From NCBI GenBank assembly GCA_018257865.1, contig JAEUBA010000018.1, forward strand, positions 62,001 through 126,000: a stretch of 64,000 nt of DNA, written 5' to 3'. How positions within the stretch are numbered: the first letter of the stretch is position 1; every line of letters starts with the position of its first letter. Positions 1-12,428 of the stretch are shown piece after piece. Made by a program: the position numbers and the translations under genes. The DNA comes from Stereocaulon alpinum. Lineage: Eukaryota > Ascomycota > Lecanoromycetes > Lecanorales > Stereocaulaceae. The notes under the pieces are model-generated. The model searched no databases. It worked only from the letters and a program-made list of their open reading frames with translations, and was not told the DNA's origin.

Positions 1-578
1 TTGTTGGCTTCCTTGGCTCAAGCAAGAGCTTTCCTGCGGAACCTACACACCGTTATACCTCTCAGAATCCATGCGTAAAGGACTAAAAGTGAAAATACTG
101 CTGTGACGAATGTTGGATAAGCGAATGCCTCGTCGAAAAGGCTTTAGAGTCTGGGCTGAGAAACTAGTGTGACGTAGCGCCCGGCGGGAGAGCTCTCTAG
201 TCTCCCGGCCTCGCCGGCTAACACTGTGGCGGCTAGAAAACTTGGCGTGGAGATGATGTGCTCAATCACGGTCACCAGCTCCACCTTGACTTTGTGGCTT
301 CACATAACGGAATCATATGCCAATAAAGCAATTATTTCCTTGGTGTTGAATGTCTATGTAAGGCGCTATGCTAATGGTAACACCCACGCAATCGGTCTAT
401 AAGCTCTCTCATATAGCAATACATATATACAATTCTAGCCCTGAGTTGTCCCTTATTTATTGACAGGGGAGTCAGTCTTCAACACTGGTTTCTCTCCGGA
501 CCGGAATTTGGAGTCACTCTCCATGGTGTCTGCTGGGGCGTCTGTAATTGTTGTTAGCAGGCCATTGTTTCTTCGGGT
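1..578. other. Intergenic, downstream of the G3P dehydrogenase gene
   Basis: No coding signal is recognisable here. The stretch would hold the 3' untranslated region of the minus-strand dehydrogenase gene. The only structure seen is a short GC-rich stem-loop near position 200, listed separately. Confidence 0.5.
180..218. repeat. GC-rich stem-loop
   Basis: CCGGC at 181-185 pairs with GCCGG at 213-217, and GGGAGA at 186-191 pairs with TCTCCC at 201-206. There is a 9-base loop and a bulge on the 3' side. It is not next to a start or stop codon. Function unknown; it may be a relic of a small fold-back element. Confidence 0.4.
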
Positions 579-2801
579 CTAGAGAAAGGGCATACCATGT
601 CTAGAATACAGCTTCCTTTCGTGCTCGTCATACTCCCCTGCCTTCCCACTTTCGACGTCCCGCCTCGTCACGTTGAGCTTGCTTTTGGCCAATCCCATGC
701 TGGCCAGGAATTGCACGCTGTCTTTCCACTCCTTATCCCTGCGCTTGCTATCCCACTTCAGCTCCTCAGTCATCAGGTCGATGACAGTCGGAAGTGCTTC
801 GAGGGCTGCTTGGGCATTCAAGAAAGCTAGCCGTGTTCTTCTTGCAAGCACATCAACAGCTGTCTGCGCATACTCATGACGCACAGCGTAGCGAACCTCC
901 CCATCGACAAATGGGTAGAGAGGGGAAATCTTGATACCTCGCACAGGGTATCTTTGCTCCGTAGGCGACGAGAGTGCAGCCACGGTCCAGGCACGGTCAC
1001 CGTAGGACTCGCAGAGATGTTTTGCAACGATGTTCTCAAGGCCAAAGTGCTGGATCAAATTGATGAACAATGTCTTCGAGAAGCCGTGAGCGCCGACCAG
1101 GCGAACTTGATGAGTTTGACATGTGCCATCTAAAGGCGCACTGTCATCCATCATCTCTGTGCCGCTGATATGTGGAACCTCCACAAGAGGATGTGTCTTG
1201 ATACCGTATATTCTCAGGGCTTCATCCACCGCCTCTTCCGCCATCTGCCTATAGGTCGTCCATTTACCCCCTGCACAAGTCAATAGTCCAGAGTCCGATA
1301 TAGTGATTAGATGATTTCGAACAAGTGATTCCGTGTTTTTGGATTTGGGATCTTTGACGAGTGGCCTGATTCCAGACCATGCAGCAAGCACGTCGCCTCG
1401 CCTTACATTAATATCAGGGGCTAGATAGCCACGGATCTCTGACAGAATCCAATCAATCTCTTCTTCGCCAGCAATGGGGTTCTGTACGATATTCGTGGGA
1501 GCATCTGTAGTTCCGGCGATAGTATTACCCTGCCAGGGCAAAAAGAAGATGACTCGACCATCAGAAGTCGCGGGATCAATGAGACCCATTTTCGAAGGAC
1601 TGTAGTAGCCTGGCAATATAACGTGGACACCTGAACTTGGAGCAACAATCTCACTGACATTCTGGTCGTCCATCTTGCGTATTGAGTCTGTAAATGGTCC
1701 AGTGGCATTGATGACACCTTTGGCTCTGATCGTAAACTCTTGCGCTTTGTTGCCGTCCTTCTCTTGCACTAAATCTTTGATTCGAGCACCATTGATCTTG
1801 CCAGTCGCGTCCTTTTCCAAGCCTGTGACTTCGATGTGGTTTACTACAGTAGCGCCGTAAAGTGCTGCTGTCATTGCAAGCGATACGTTCATTCGGGAGT
1901 CATTATGGGCGCCATCTGCTAGACATCAGCATCTGTCCGTCTGTTACTTGCCATTGTAATTGTACCATAGTATACCAGAGCCCCAAACAGGTTATCTCTC
2001 CTCAACATGGGAAAAGCGTCCATCGCTCGACTCTTTGTCAAGAAGTACGAGCTTTCAATACCCTCAGACCCAGCCAGGAAGTCGTAGAACTTTGTGCCGG
2101 CCCAGAAATAAGGGGCTTGCCACCATTTCTGGATGGGTATCATGATTGGCAGCCAACTTGATAGATGTGGTGCGGTATCGAGAAAGTACTTTCGCTCTCG
2201 CAACGCCTCCTTCACCAGCTTGTACCTGCGTGTTCTCAGCGGTGGCCCATGTATTTGTACCGCGATCATGTCCGTACTGATTGTAGTCAAGTTCCCAAAC
2301 AGCCTTCTCCAGATATCTCACGCCTCCATGTACGAGCTTGGTACTCTTGCTGCTAGTTCCACTGGCAAAGTCGTCCCTCTCTACCATAGCAACCCTCAAT
2401 CCTCTTGTGGCCGCATCCAGAGCAATGCCAGATCCAGTCGCTCCCCCACCAATGACCAGTAGATCGTAGATTTCCGCATCATCTCCTGTTGTCTTCTCTT
2501 GCTTTTTATCTCCTTCTCCAGCTTCAATGAAGCCTCCTAGAAAGCTTTTACTCTTCTCCAAAGCGCTTTGCACACCTCCACTTCTCTTGAGATCTGCAAT
2601 CTGCTCCCCCCTGGTCTTTACTAGAGGGAACCTTGGCGGGTCCAAATGCCCTTCTTCGCCGTATTTGGGTGGAGGAACAACTGCTGGGTCAGAGCCTGGT
2701 ATGTGTCGTGGTCTGTAGGATATGTAAAGTATACCACCCCCGAAAGCGGCGGCAGCGGTTGTATAGAGAAGAGGACGAAAGAGACGGCTCCGAGCAGCCA
2801 T
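579..2801 (-). CDS. GUT2: Mitochondrial FAD-dependent glycerol-3-phosphate dehydrogenase
   Basis: Oxidises glycerol-3-phosphate to dihydroxyacetone phosphate and passes electrons to ubiquinone at the inner mitochondrial membrane; needed for glycerol catabolism and the G3P shuttle. Exons in coding order are 2801-2278, 2225-1966 and 1918-579. The two introns (52 and 47 bp) close the frame to 707 residues, normal for filamentous fungi. The N-terminus is basic and followed by a hydrophobic stretch, fitting import and membrane anchoring. The FAD-binding Rossmann motif is LLVIGGGATGSGIALDAATR near residue 114, followed by STKLVHGGVRYLEKAVWELDY. Splicing restores NQYKLVKEALRERK and YYADGAHNDSRMNVSLAMT, both typical of the family. 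The C-terminal part is the DAO_C domain (VRYAVRHEYAQTAVDVLARR). No EF-hand is visible, as in yeast Gut2. Confidence 0.95.
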
Positions 2802-3255
2802 GGTAGAGAAATTGAGAATGGCAGAAAGGCAAGTGCCTCGTTCGGTACCTATGTTTACGGTGATAGAGGGACCTTCATCTTGTCTTCGTTTTCATTTCAG
2901 GCAACACGCAGCCATCATGGGTCGACTGTGTTCGTGAGAAAAAGGTAATAATGGTAGGGAGGAGCTCTATCACTCTGAAGGCCATTCATGCAACCTGACG
3001 TGACCCGGGCCACATCTCCGAGAAGTTCGACATAATGGTTTTCCCGAAGTAGAACCGAGATATATCGAGATCAGCATCAGGGCCTAGACACTCCCACGAG
3101 TGCTATGGGGCTACATCAGGGGACTTTGGTCATCAAGTGACCAGCACAGCTACAGTGGGATCTATAGCGAAGAGTAGCCTAGTGAGGAGATGCTCATTTG
3201 GGTGAGCTGCCAGAGTATCCGTTCAACGATTCACTCATATTCCAGTTGCACCTAA

Positions 3256-4678
3256 TCACAAGTTCGATTTGAATAGCCCAGTTGTGCCTGGAAAAATCCC
3301 ACCTTCATACAACTTCCAAGCCTTCTCTACCTCTTCGAAGGCATTGTAACCGAAAAGCCATGGCTGGAACACCGGATCCGCCCAACGATTAGGATATCCC
3401 TCAAATGGTTCATGTTCAGTCAATTGGCGATCTCGTTCTTGTTGGCGCGGACCGTCCTCCATGTGAAAAATGTCCCTCAACGCAGTGCTACCCTTGACAA
3501 CGCGGGTAGTGCGATCCTTTCGTAGCCTCTCGAAAATAGTAAGGACATCTCCGATCTGCGAACGATGCTCTATGCGCTCAAAGAGAGCTCCGAGAACAGC
3601 TCCATCTTCTACTGCTAGTGCTGCTCCTTGGGCACTGCGAGACTCATATGAGATCTGCGAATGGCCACGCGAAAACGGAAAATGGGGAAACTTACAGGTA
3701 TGGCAGAGTTGCATGACAAGCGTCCCCAAGTAGAACGAAGTTCCCACCAGGATGACTCCAGCTATCCATCTCTTCACTGTTCAGCAGTCGCCATTTGGTC
3801 GTCTCTTGTACCATCTCAAGCAAAGTCTTCAGCTTCGGATCCCACTCGGCGAAGAAATTTCTCATCTCTTGCAGATCAGCTTTGGCAGTATTCACCATCT
3901 CAGGCAGATTGTCAGGACATATAAGCACGATGTTGTATAGACCACCGCCTTGCAGAAGGTAGCACACGACGTGACCGCGTGGCCCTAACCAATAATTTAT
4001 GGCGGGTTTCTCAGCGAGATTTCGCAGATCATTGTGCTTCTTCATGTCTTCCGCTTTGATGATAATGCGGTAGGCCAGGTCACCAGTCAAATGTGGCGGG
4101 TCCGGACGACCAAGCAACGATTCTCTACATACTGACTTTAGCCCGTCGGCTCCGAGTATCAAGTCCGCCTGAAAATCAGGTCTATCTTTCATCTTTATTA
4201 TAGCCTTGTCGAAGTCTATGCCGGTAACAATGGACCCCAAGTGAACTTTAACACCCAATCGCTCTGCCTCCGACACAAGTATCCTGTGGTAATCTGCCCG
4301 GTGAATGTGCAGATAAGGGACACCGTAGCGCTTCTCAGCGTAGGGTACCATATTCAGCTTGTTGAGGATAGCACCATCGCGGTAAGACCGTATTATGAAG
4401 TCGCTAGGTTGCACCGACACAGACTCAATCTTTTCAAGGAGGCCGAAACGTTTGAGAATAAGGGACGAGTTTGGGGGAATTTGTATGCCTGCGCCGATCT
4501 GAGACACAAAAGTCAGCATCCACCGAGTCAGTTGAACAAACTCGAGATGTACCTCTCCCAGTACTGGCGCCTGCTCAAGTATGGTAACCCTGTGCCCTGC
4601 GCGAGCAATGCCAATAGCAGCTGCCAGGCCACCTAGGCCGGCCCCAATAATAACGACGTGAAGATTGAGCTCACCCAT
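3256..4678 (-). CDS. FAD-dependent monooxygenase, salicylate-hydroxylase-like
   Basis: A 435-residue group A flavoprotein monooxygenase that would use NAD(P)H and O2 to hydroxylate an aromatic substrate; the substrate cannot be told from sequence. Exons are 4678-4553, 4498-3696 and 3634-3256. Motifs in order: dinucleotide-binding GAGLGGLAAAIGIARAG near residue 13, the post-intron GAGIQIPPNSS, and the FAD/ribose motif LLGDACHATLPY. The second intron joins that last motif to AQGAALAVEDGAVLG, as in salicylate hydroxylases. The first intron is 54 bp and open in frame, so intron retention would still give a full-length protein. No signal peptide. Neighbours give no pathway context. Roles in salicylate breakdown or secondary metabolism are both possible. 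Confidence 0.88.
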
Positions 4679-5537
4679 AGCGCGTAGTGGGCATGGTGTT
4701 TAAAGATGAGGGTATTGAAATGGCTGGAGATTCAGCTGAGTCTTGTTTATGAGAAACATTCCTGCTCTGAATCGACGATTGTGCGGAGCTCAAACGCTCT
4801 GAAGACGGTAGAGACTCAAGGCAATGGGGCTCGGTAGTAGAGAACGGGTGGGGAATCCGTGCCAACGGCCAGTCAGAGAGCTTCTCATGGTACAGTATTA
4901 TGACTCTCACTCAGCAGCCAGGCGATTGCTCACGTTACGCGTAGAATATGTTTTACCCTGCAATGATTTATAAGATGTACATATGACAATGAGGACGAAA
5001 GTCGACGACTTTTCTTGCACGAAATGCAGAACACATTTTGCCCGCCAACCAGGAGTGACATAACGCCCGACAGCAGCCGAAGTAAAGCCGATCCTGCAAT
5101 TGACCGAGCCAAGTTCTACGCTGTTCTGTCTTGGATTTCACACTTTGATATACTTTGGTGTTCGTAAGACTATACTGACCTTATCGCTTTGATCATTGGT
5201 ATCTTCTGCAAATACTTGCCAAGTTCCATTCCCAATCATGCTTTCTGCAGAGCGAACAATATCTGGAACCGCGCCTGGGTAAGGAGATGGCTTTCAGCAT
5301 CATCTGGATACTTGCGCTGTCCTTGACCCATGCTTTTACAGGCGTGATATCCTTCGTCCAGTCGCTTCCCGACATGAAGCACATACGGGTTCCAAGGGAT
5401 GCTTGCATTCAGCGCTTGTCGGCATTGAAATGTCGCATCTCTCGATTTCCATCTGCTAATTGAACGATGAAATAGAGGGTGTTGGGTTCTGCCGTCATTT
5501 CCAAGCTTGCTGTAAACTTTTGCAAAGGAACGAGAAG
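4679..5537. other. Divergent intergenic region
   Basis: Lies between the start of the minus-strand monooxygenase gene and the start of the plus-strand secreted-protein gene, so it should carry both promoters. Open frames here are short, start with non-ATG codons and resemble nothing I know. No repeats were noticed. Confidence 0.5.
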
Positions 5538-6596
5538 ATGATATTACGCTGCTTTTGTTCGTCATCTATCCAAGCTCTCACCTATGCTATAGCTGTGCAA
5601 TCGCTGCAGCTTGCGGTGAACCAGACAATCGGCCTCATTGAATCCCATGATGTCCCAGGCTCCCTAATTGTATTCAATCAATCTATCCCATCTCTCAATA
5701 CATCTGTTGGAGTGATCGAGATAGAATGCGATGCAACAAGATTCGGTGTCAATCCTAATTCGGATGATTGTATGTCTGCGAACAGATATTTTTCTGACGC
5801 AGAGACGATGCACACATGGAAACCGCGTCACAGTGGCAGCACGCCGGACGATTATCCTCTTCCGTTTAGGATGTTGGGGAGTATGTTGAACCATTGCTTT
5901 CAGAGTCCCTCATGCTGATGTGCTAGGAAGATAAGGCAAAGTGCTACCTTCAACCAGTGCTGAAACCAGGCCGATCAATCGGCCATGCATCGCTTGACCA
6001 GTTTCGTATTGTAGCGGCAACCCTGATCGATGAATGTGTAGTTTCAGCTCGCCTTCCCCAAGGAGGGATTGCGAAGAACATAGGTATGTATCAAGCGGAG
6101 AGCTGCTGGGTAAAGGCTGCTCCGGATCTAAGCTTCAACCGTCTGTCTCGTTGCTGACATCTTCCAGGCCCGGAAGGTGACATGGACCTGATTCTGGGCG
6201 AATACTTACCACAAGCCCAGTGCAATCAGGGACCATTTCCACCTGAATTGAGGTCATTTTGCCCATACATTAATGCTGGTATGAAAGTCTCAACAGAGCC
6301 CATGGTGTTCGGATATGGTGGTGATCCGGCTGTTGATGTAAAAACACCTGCAATAATCACCACACGTAAGGCATTTGGAACGCCCGTTTCCCGGCTTTGC
6401 CGTCCACTAACAATAGTGCACAATAGCTAACGGCGAATGTGTACTCACAATCTACTCCACTGGTTCGCCTGACACTACCTCGTGGTACCGAATATGGGAG
6501 GAAATGGGGGCAATCTATGCAATTTGCATCAGAAAGGGTGAAGCAGGAATGTCAAGAGGGTTGGGTGAGAGATTCTCCTTTCCCATACTTCAATAG
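5538..6596 (+). CDS. Putative secreted protein, effector-like family
   Basis: A four-exon gene (5538-5880, 5931-6083, 6168-6365, 6427-6596) coding for 287 residues. I recognise no named domain. The first ATG in the frame gives a moderately hydrophobic N-terminus (MILRCFCSSSIQALTYAIAV) that may be a weak signal peptide. The mature part has scattered cysteines and ends in an exon reading NGECVLTIYSTG, then SWYRIWEEMGAIYAICIR and KGEAGMSRGLG. This Asn-Gly-x-Cys / Trp-x-x-x-Trp / Cys-x-x-Lys-Gly layout is, from memory, seen in uncharacterised secreted proteins of plant-associated ascomycetes. All introns are GT-AG (50, 84, 61 bp). The first acceptor was chosen as AAG at 5928-5930, because the earlier TAG acceptor leads straight to a stop. 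No function is claimed. Confidence 0.68.
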
Positions 6597-8020
6597 CAGT
6601 GAAGGCTGACATGGTTTGCTTTCGAGGTGAGCATGGCAATATATTAATAACTTTGACTTCGGCAAGTGGGCCAGATAACATCTCAATGGAGGCTGTAGCG
6701 TAGTGAATCAAGCAAAGTATCAGTCCTCAAAGTCACTCCATATGCACACAGAACGCGCCGCCATCGAAGCTCGGTCTAGTTTGCCAGGAATTTTTCTGTG
6801 GTTCATTCATGGTACGTCCAGGGCAGTCAAGCACGAGCTAGAGTATGAAGAAAATGGAGTGAAATCAGCTTCACAGATAGCAAAAGACCTCCAATTCCTG
6901 CACATACTCAATATTGTGAGTCTTCATAATGAGTCAGTGTTAAATGTGTCTTTTCCCATGGGATGCAAGTGGACATCGAAAGTTGCCCCTATCTGAAAGC
7001 TGTAGCAAGAGCGCCTTCTGTTACCCTCGCTCTTGCAAGAAATAATACCTTCGAAATGCGAGCCACATTGTAGATATAGCCAGTACTCAGCTGCAAAGCA
7101 GGTCGGAACGGCAGTATTATTAGCTTTATAGCGATCCTTAAGGTGGAATAAAAGCTGTTACAGTACTACGATCTGATCACACAATATGCCATATGCTAAG
7201 AACACCTCCTTATTACAACCACCTGTGTGACACTACGGGGCGGCGCGAAGACTGGTGATTGGAATGTGTATACTAATGGACAATTACGTATTCACATCCA
7301 ATCATCTTCCTAGTCCGGAGATGATGGTACCGAGAGTCTGGTTAGATGTGTAGCACAGGTCCTTAGATACAGGCTCCCAGGGACTAACTTACTGTACGTA
7401 CAGTATAGTGGAGAAATAAGGTAGAATGCAGAGGCGTTACGGGTCCACACAGCAATAAGCTTTGGGTCCGGCTCATCAAGCGTCAGATGTGGGCCGGGGT
7501 ACGGGGGCTAAGGGATTATGACGCTGTTTAGCCCGCTGCCGTTTAAATCATGAATTATTATTCAGCCCTAAATTTGCGGAGTACGAGTAGCCTAAACAAG
7601 TACCTCTCGGGGCCTTCTTGTTGGAATATCTTCATAACAATGAAGGCTTTGAACAAGGAGTCTTGCGTATAAACTTTCTTTACGTCAGTAATCAGAATCA
7701 ACACATACGACAGAAAGAATACTTGTACCCGCGGTAGGTAACACGTGGAGTAATCGTTGGGAAAGATCAGGGGCGTGGCAACCCGCCTGGCTGGACCACC
7801 TCCGGAAATAATACCCGACTGAGTGCGCCCTACGATAAGGTACACACACACAACTATACCCAACGCTCGTCGGCTTGGACCAGTGCACGATCATGGCCAT
7901 GACCGTCCCTCCTCACTCCTAGAGCTCCCACCCACCGGCACTACCTCACATTTGATCCTACTTTACGATTCACCTGCCTATGCCTGCTCAATCGGCTGTT
8001 CATCAGACGCAGGAACCCTT
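6597..8020. other. Intergenic, 1.4 kb, nothing recognised
   Basis: No open frame with a family resemblance or a convincing exon pattern. Frames at 6703-6996 (plus) and 7558-7863 (minus) are short and look like chance. The 3' end should hold the promoter of the Zn2Cys6 regulator. Confidence 0.5.
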
Positions 8021-10419
8021 ATGGCAACCAACTATCAACGTACAATTCGTCCGAAAGACGAAAGAGATCACTCGCCCGGCGCTCTTAGTTCCACCCCGGA
8101 AGGATCCAAATCTAACAAGCGGAAATGTGTTTCAAGCGCTTGCATTCCATGTCGGAAACGCAAGTCAAAAGTGAGTCCACCATGGCTTCAGCGTCCCTTC
8201 CGAATGATCACCATTCGACGGCTCTCAATTCTTGCTCATTAACTCTAGTGCGATGGCGGGCTGCCTCACTGCTCCACATGCACCGCAGTCTACCACACTG
8301 CTTGCGCTTACGACGTTGACAGTCATCATAGACGCAAGTCTGCCTTAAAGAAAGATATAGCCACGCTGAGAGGCCAGAAGGAATCGCTTGTCGTGATCGT
8401 TACGGCGATCAAATCGTCTTCTGACGCGGAGGTTGCCGACATTGTACAACAGATAAGAGCTAATGAGAGTCTCGATACGATTGCGGAAACGCTGAGAAGA
8501 AACGTGACATTGCCAGAAAACTACCACGGATCCGCAGAAGCCGAGCTCTCGAATCTCATTGGTCGTACGGCCTTCGATATTACTGGAGTCAGGCACTACG
8601 GCCACACATCAAGTTTAGGCCTTGTCTCTGATATCGAACCTTCCCCAGTGCATCTGCCAAACTCAGAGGCATGGACTACCGTGACTCAGGATATCAGCCT
8701 TGTAGAACACTTACTGAATCTGTATTTCTCGTGGGTGCATCCATTCTATTCATTGTTTTCTAAGGAGATGTTTTTGGACGATATGGCGAACAACCGAACC
8801 AAGTATTGCAGCTCACTACTCGTCAACGCTGTGCTATCCGTGGCCTGTTCGTATTCCGATAAGCTAGCAGCGCGAGGAGATCATGATGATCCTAGCACTG
8901 CCGGCGACGAGTTCTTTGCTGAAGCAAGACGGCTGCTTTACGACCATGAGACCGCCAAGCTGACCACTGTCCAAGCCTTAGCACTAATGGGACTTCGTGA
9001 AGTTGGCTGCAACCATGAAAGCAGCGGTTTCCAATATGCTGGACGGTGTATGCGAATGTGCATAGAGCTCGGCTTGCATCTCTCGTATGACTCCGACAAG
9101 GACAGGTTTACCCCATTGGAGCTGGAAGCTCGTAAGATTACTTTTTGGGGGTGCTACACCTACGACACGTGAGTCACATAATGTGGAATGTCAAACAACT
9201 TTCTAATCAGTTCCAAGAGCTTGGTCCATCTGCATTGGGAGAATCTCTCAGCTTCCCCGAGCAGCCATAACAATTGACAAGCCAAATATCAATAAAGCCC
9301 ACGAGTTGCAAGCTTGGAAAGCGTACAGTGACTATGGTGAGGTGGACGTCGAGGGGTCCCGACAACCAACACATACCCTCAATCTATCGCACCAGTTTAG
9401 CTCTCTGTCCGAGATAGTCAATGACCACCTCTTCATATTCTACGCCCCACGCGAACGACGCACAAGCAAGAATCTTCTTGATCTCTACGGAAGATACAAG
9501 AAGTGGTTCACAAGTCTACCAGAGGAGTTCCAGATACGCGATGTCAACACACCTCATGTCTTGATTCTACAGTAAGTACACAACTTTCCTGGAACGTCTC
9601 CCAGTCTCTCCTCTGATCCCAGCTTTGGGTAGAAGCCCCACTAACCCGATCAGTATGTATTATTCCTCCGTAGTGATCCTTCTATTCCGTCCATATCTCA
9701 AACTCGACCTCGCCAATTCCAGGATATCTCCTCGAGAGATTTGTATTACATATGCGGACAACGCTGCTACGCTCTTAGCAACATATCGGCGAATATATGG
9801 GCTACGTCGTATCCCCCTTCTCGCAACTCATGTCGCTCTGACATCCAGCATCATTCATCTTCTACACTTACCTAGCCCTTCCCCAACTCGCTGGCTGGCG
9901 CAGAGCATTGCAAGCCTTCGTGAGATGTCGGTCAATCACGCTTTCGCTTTCCGATGCCTTCGGATCATCATAAAGCTAGCTGACCAATGGAATATCCAGC
10001 TTCCGCCCGAAGTTGAAAGAGCGGCGAACGACATCCCACCTGAGGTATCACTGGATCATTGCAACAATGCGCACGCGCACACATCATATCTCTCGCCCAT
10101 TTCAAATCCTCCCCAGACTTATGGGTTGGCCAATGGAAAGGTCACGGCTGGTGATGCGCCATTTTCGGCTAAGAGCAGCCCGAAGCCATACCTTCCGGTA
10201 GAGGAGTTGTACTGGTCCCCCTTTGCGGATGGTAGTTTGCCGTTTCCAGCTCATCTGCTAGGGGTTCCTATGGATAGGATGGAAATCAACAATATGCTCA
10301 ATGTGCCGAATAATCACTGGGATCAATTGACCCAAGATGGTTTCCGCTTTCCAACTCACGGTGATTGGGGTTATGATACAGTAGCTTTCCCTGCTAATGA
10401 TCAATGGCCACAAAGATGA
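8021..10419 (+). CDS. Zn2Cys6 transcription factor with fungal-specific regulatory domain, NirA-like
   Basis: A 729-residue nuclear regulator. Exons are 8021-8170, 8249-9168, 9218-9571 and 9654-10419. The DNA-binding binuclear zinc cluster spans residues ~40-72 with spacing C-x2-C-x6-C-x6-C-x2-C-x7-C, starting CIPCRKRKSKC. The first intron falls just before the third cysteine. A basic, helical linker follows. The middle-homology fungal transcription factor domain covers roughly residues 190-560, with landmarks HPFYSLFSKEMF, the spliced DTAWSICIGRISQLPRAAI, and YYSSVVILLFRPYLKLDL. The overall arrangement resembles nitrate-assimilation-type regulators, but the target genes are unknown. The start is the first ATG in the frame. 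The third exon uses the acceptor at 9217; the nearby CAG at 9210 would break the conserved block. Confidence 0.9.
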
Positions 10420-11239
10420 AACCATGCCGCACGCGCCGCCTGCTACTGCACCATGAGTTGACGGACTAAAGGGCGAACATAAGATATGCCAGTATGTTTC
10501 CAAGGTATCAGAACTTTCTGTGCTCTTGATCAGAAAGCTCACGTCGAAGAACGGTAAGAGGACTCTTCTGACCTCGCGAAAGGGTAGTGATATGACTGAG
10601 TATCACCACAGCCTCACCTTGCCCGCACAACCAAAGGGACCACCCCTCAGGATGTGGAGATGCAAGATATAATGCAAGTTATTATTACTGGCCGACGTAC
10701 CCTGCTAACGGGCCGCGAAATTTCTACAATGCCATTATAGTGGTCGTCATAATGCGATAAGCAAGGTCTGTCTCCAACAAAGTCTGGCAATGATTCAGCT
10801 AGTGTTGGATAGTAAACCTTCATGCACTCGTTCTTATGGCAGCAGATCTACATCGTCACTGGCCACATGTTGCGTCTTCTTACACCCAATCATGTGATTG
10901 GAATAGGACTACGCAGTGAAAGTACGCGTGATGAAAATGATCATATAGACTACAAAAGCGAGTTTTCATTCTTGTTCGCTTCTCATGCGAACTCTCTTGT
11001 GCATTGTTCACACTTTTACGGTGAGGCAGGACAAACCAGCCGGTGCCTGCATCAATACTTTAGCACATTCATGCACTTTTCACAAGACGACTTTATAACC
11101 CATGTACATCATTTAATATCTACATTCTCTGTGCTGAATGTATACAAGATACTACGACCTGCTCCTTTAGCCGGAACACCCCCACTGGTGTGGTCGCAAC
11201 AGCACCTAATGGATCGTAGAATTGCTGGTAAAAGGGTTC

Positions 11240-11425
11240 AACACCCCGCCGGCCCCTCACAGGGCCGAAGCCTGGGGACCCCTAGAGAAAGCCCGCGAGC
11301 TTGTCTTTCGGGCGACGAGGTTGGTGCTCGGAACCTGCCGTCCCTGCAGTCGAAGGGCGAGCTCTAGGGCTCTCCCTAGGGGTCCCCAAGCTTCGGCATT
11401 ATGAGAGGCCGGGTACGGAGGTTGG
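11240..11425. repeat. Imperfect inverted repeat, MITE-like fold-back element
   Basis: The left arm (about 11240-11310) and the reverse complement of the right arm (about 11352-11425) share long matches, including CCGAAG, TGGGGACCCCTAG and AGCCC, around a ~40 bp spacer. As a result, open frames on both strands end in the same peptide, PQASAL. The heptamer GGTAAAA flanks it in direct orientation (11227-11233 and around 11437), a possible target-site duplication. It is much more GC-rich than its surroundings. Compatible with a small non-autonomous transposable element; no transposase is present. Confidence 0.6.
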
Positions 11426-12095
11426 CCGGCAAGGCGGTAAAACTTTCTGCATGAGAGATCATCTGTGTTACTTGCCATATTCAACGATGATGCCTTGCAG
11501 ATGAGACGAACTCGCTCCGGAGGTAGGTCCGACTGGATTCAACCCCTAGCCGTCCATGTCATTTTCCGTATCAAGGTTTGGCCTGTCTTTTTTTCGCCAT
11601 GAAGCAAGACCGCACCTTTGGCGTTGCTCAAAGTCCTACGTTGAATTATCATCAATTGAGAAACTCAAGGCCAAATGTGCGACACTGCCTTAGATGAGCA
11701 TTAGTTCTCCGGTCCTAAGCAAGGGGAAGAATTCGTAGCTCTACCCGATATTTATAGGAGGTGTATTAATTATAATGTTTCAGCAAGGTTCATGTAAAAA
11801 TGGACCTCGGCCCTACTATTCCCGAAGTAGTGGTTAAGATTTTAGAAGCAGGACTAAGTACTTAGCGGCAGTTCTACATTGCGGGGTAGAAGTAAAAAGT
11901 GGGCCGTTAAGGCTGACAGGTTCCACAACAGTAACCTTGGGCTTTCTGGTTAAAACAGCGATACGTATCATTATTGATTCGCCTAATAAAGTCTACCTAC
12001 AGTAAGAGTAAGTGCAATCAAGAGAAGTACCTTTCGCCCACCAGTAATGGTACAGTCCTCCAGCCCGTTTTATGTCTCGCTTGACACATTCGCCC

Positions 12096-12128
12096 AGCTT
12101 CTCACCAGCTTCTCACCAGCTTCTCACC
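12096..12128 (+). repeat. Tandem repeat, three perfect 11-bp units
   Basis: AGCTTCTCACC occurs three times without mismatch, upstream of the rhodopsin-MFS fusion gene. It lies about 430 bp before the start codon, in promoter or leader sequence. Function unknown. Confidence 0.8.
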
Positions 12129-12428
12129 AGCATGCCGTTTGATGCCGCTTTGCTGACCTTCTAGGACCTTTTCAGCCGCCTCGCTCCAGAACGCGACCCC
12201 ACGCTGGTCACGCCCCCGCTACATCATCCCTTCGCCTTGTCCAATTGCGAACTCAAATCCTCCAACAAGCCTTTACAAGCCTTTCCCCTTCGAGTCTGGC
12301 CACGGTAAAAATGGCTCGGAAAGTCGGTCTGCCTATGACACTGGGCCATGATGCGAAAACACTTCATCCAGCATACCCGTCAATCTCCTTCACTCAATCC
12401 TCCACTCTACATCCTCCCCTCCACCATC

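Noticed and set aside
3256..10419. Secondary-metabolite cluster (FAD monooxygenase, secreted protein, Zn2Cys6 regulator), with the O-methyltransferase at 30.6 kb
   Set aside because: No polyketide synthase, peptide synthetase, terpene cyclase or other backbone enzyme in the window, and housekeeping genes lie between the candidates.
10822..11367. 181-codon plus-strand open frame
   Set aside because: No ordered or family-like sequence; its C-terminal part is the fold-back element, which also gives the mirror frame on the other strand.
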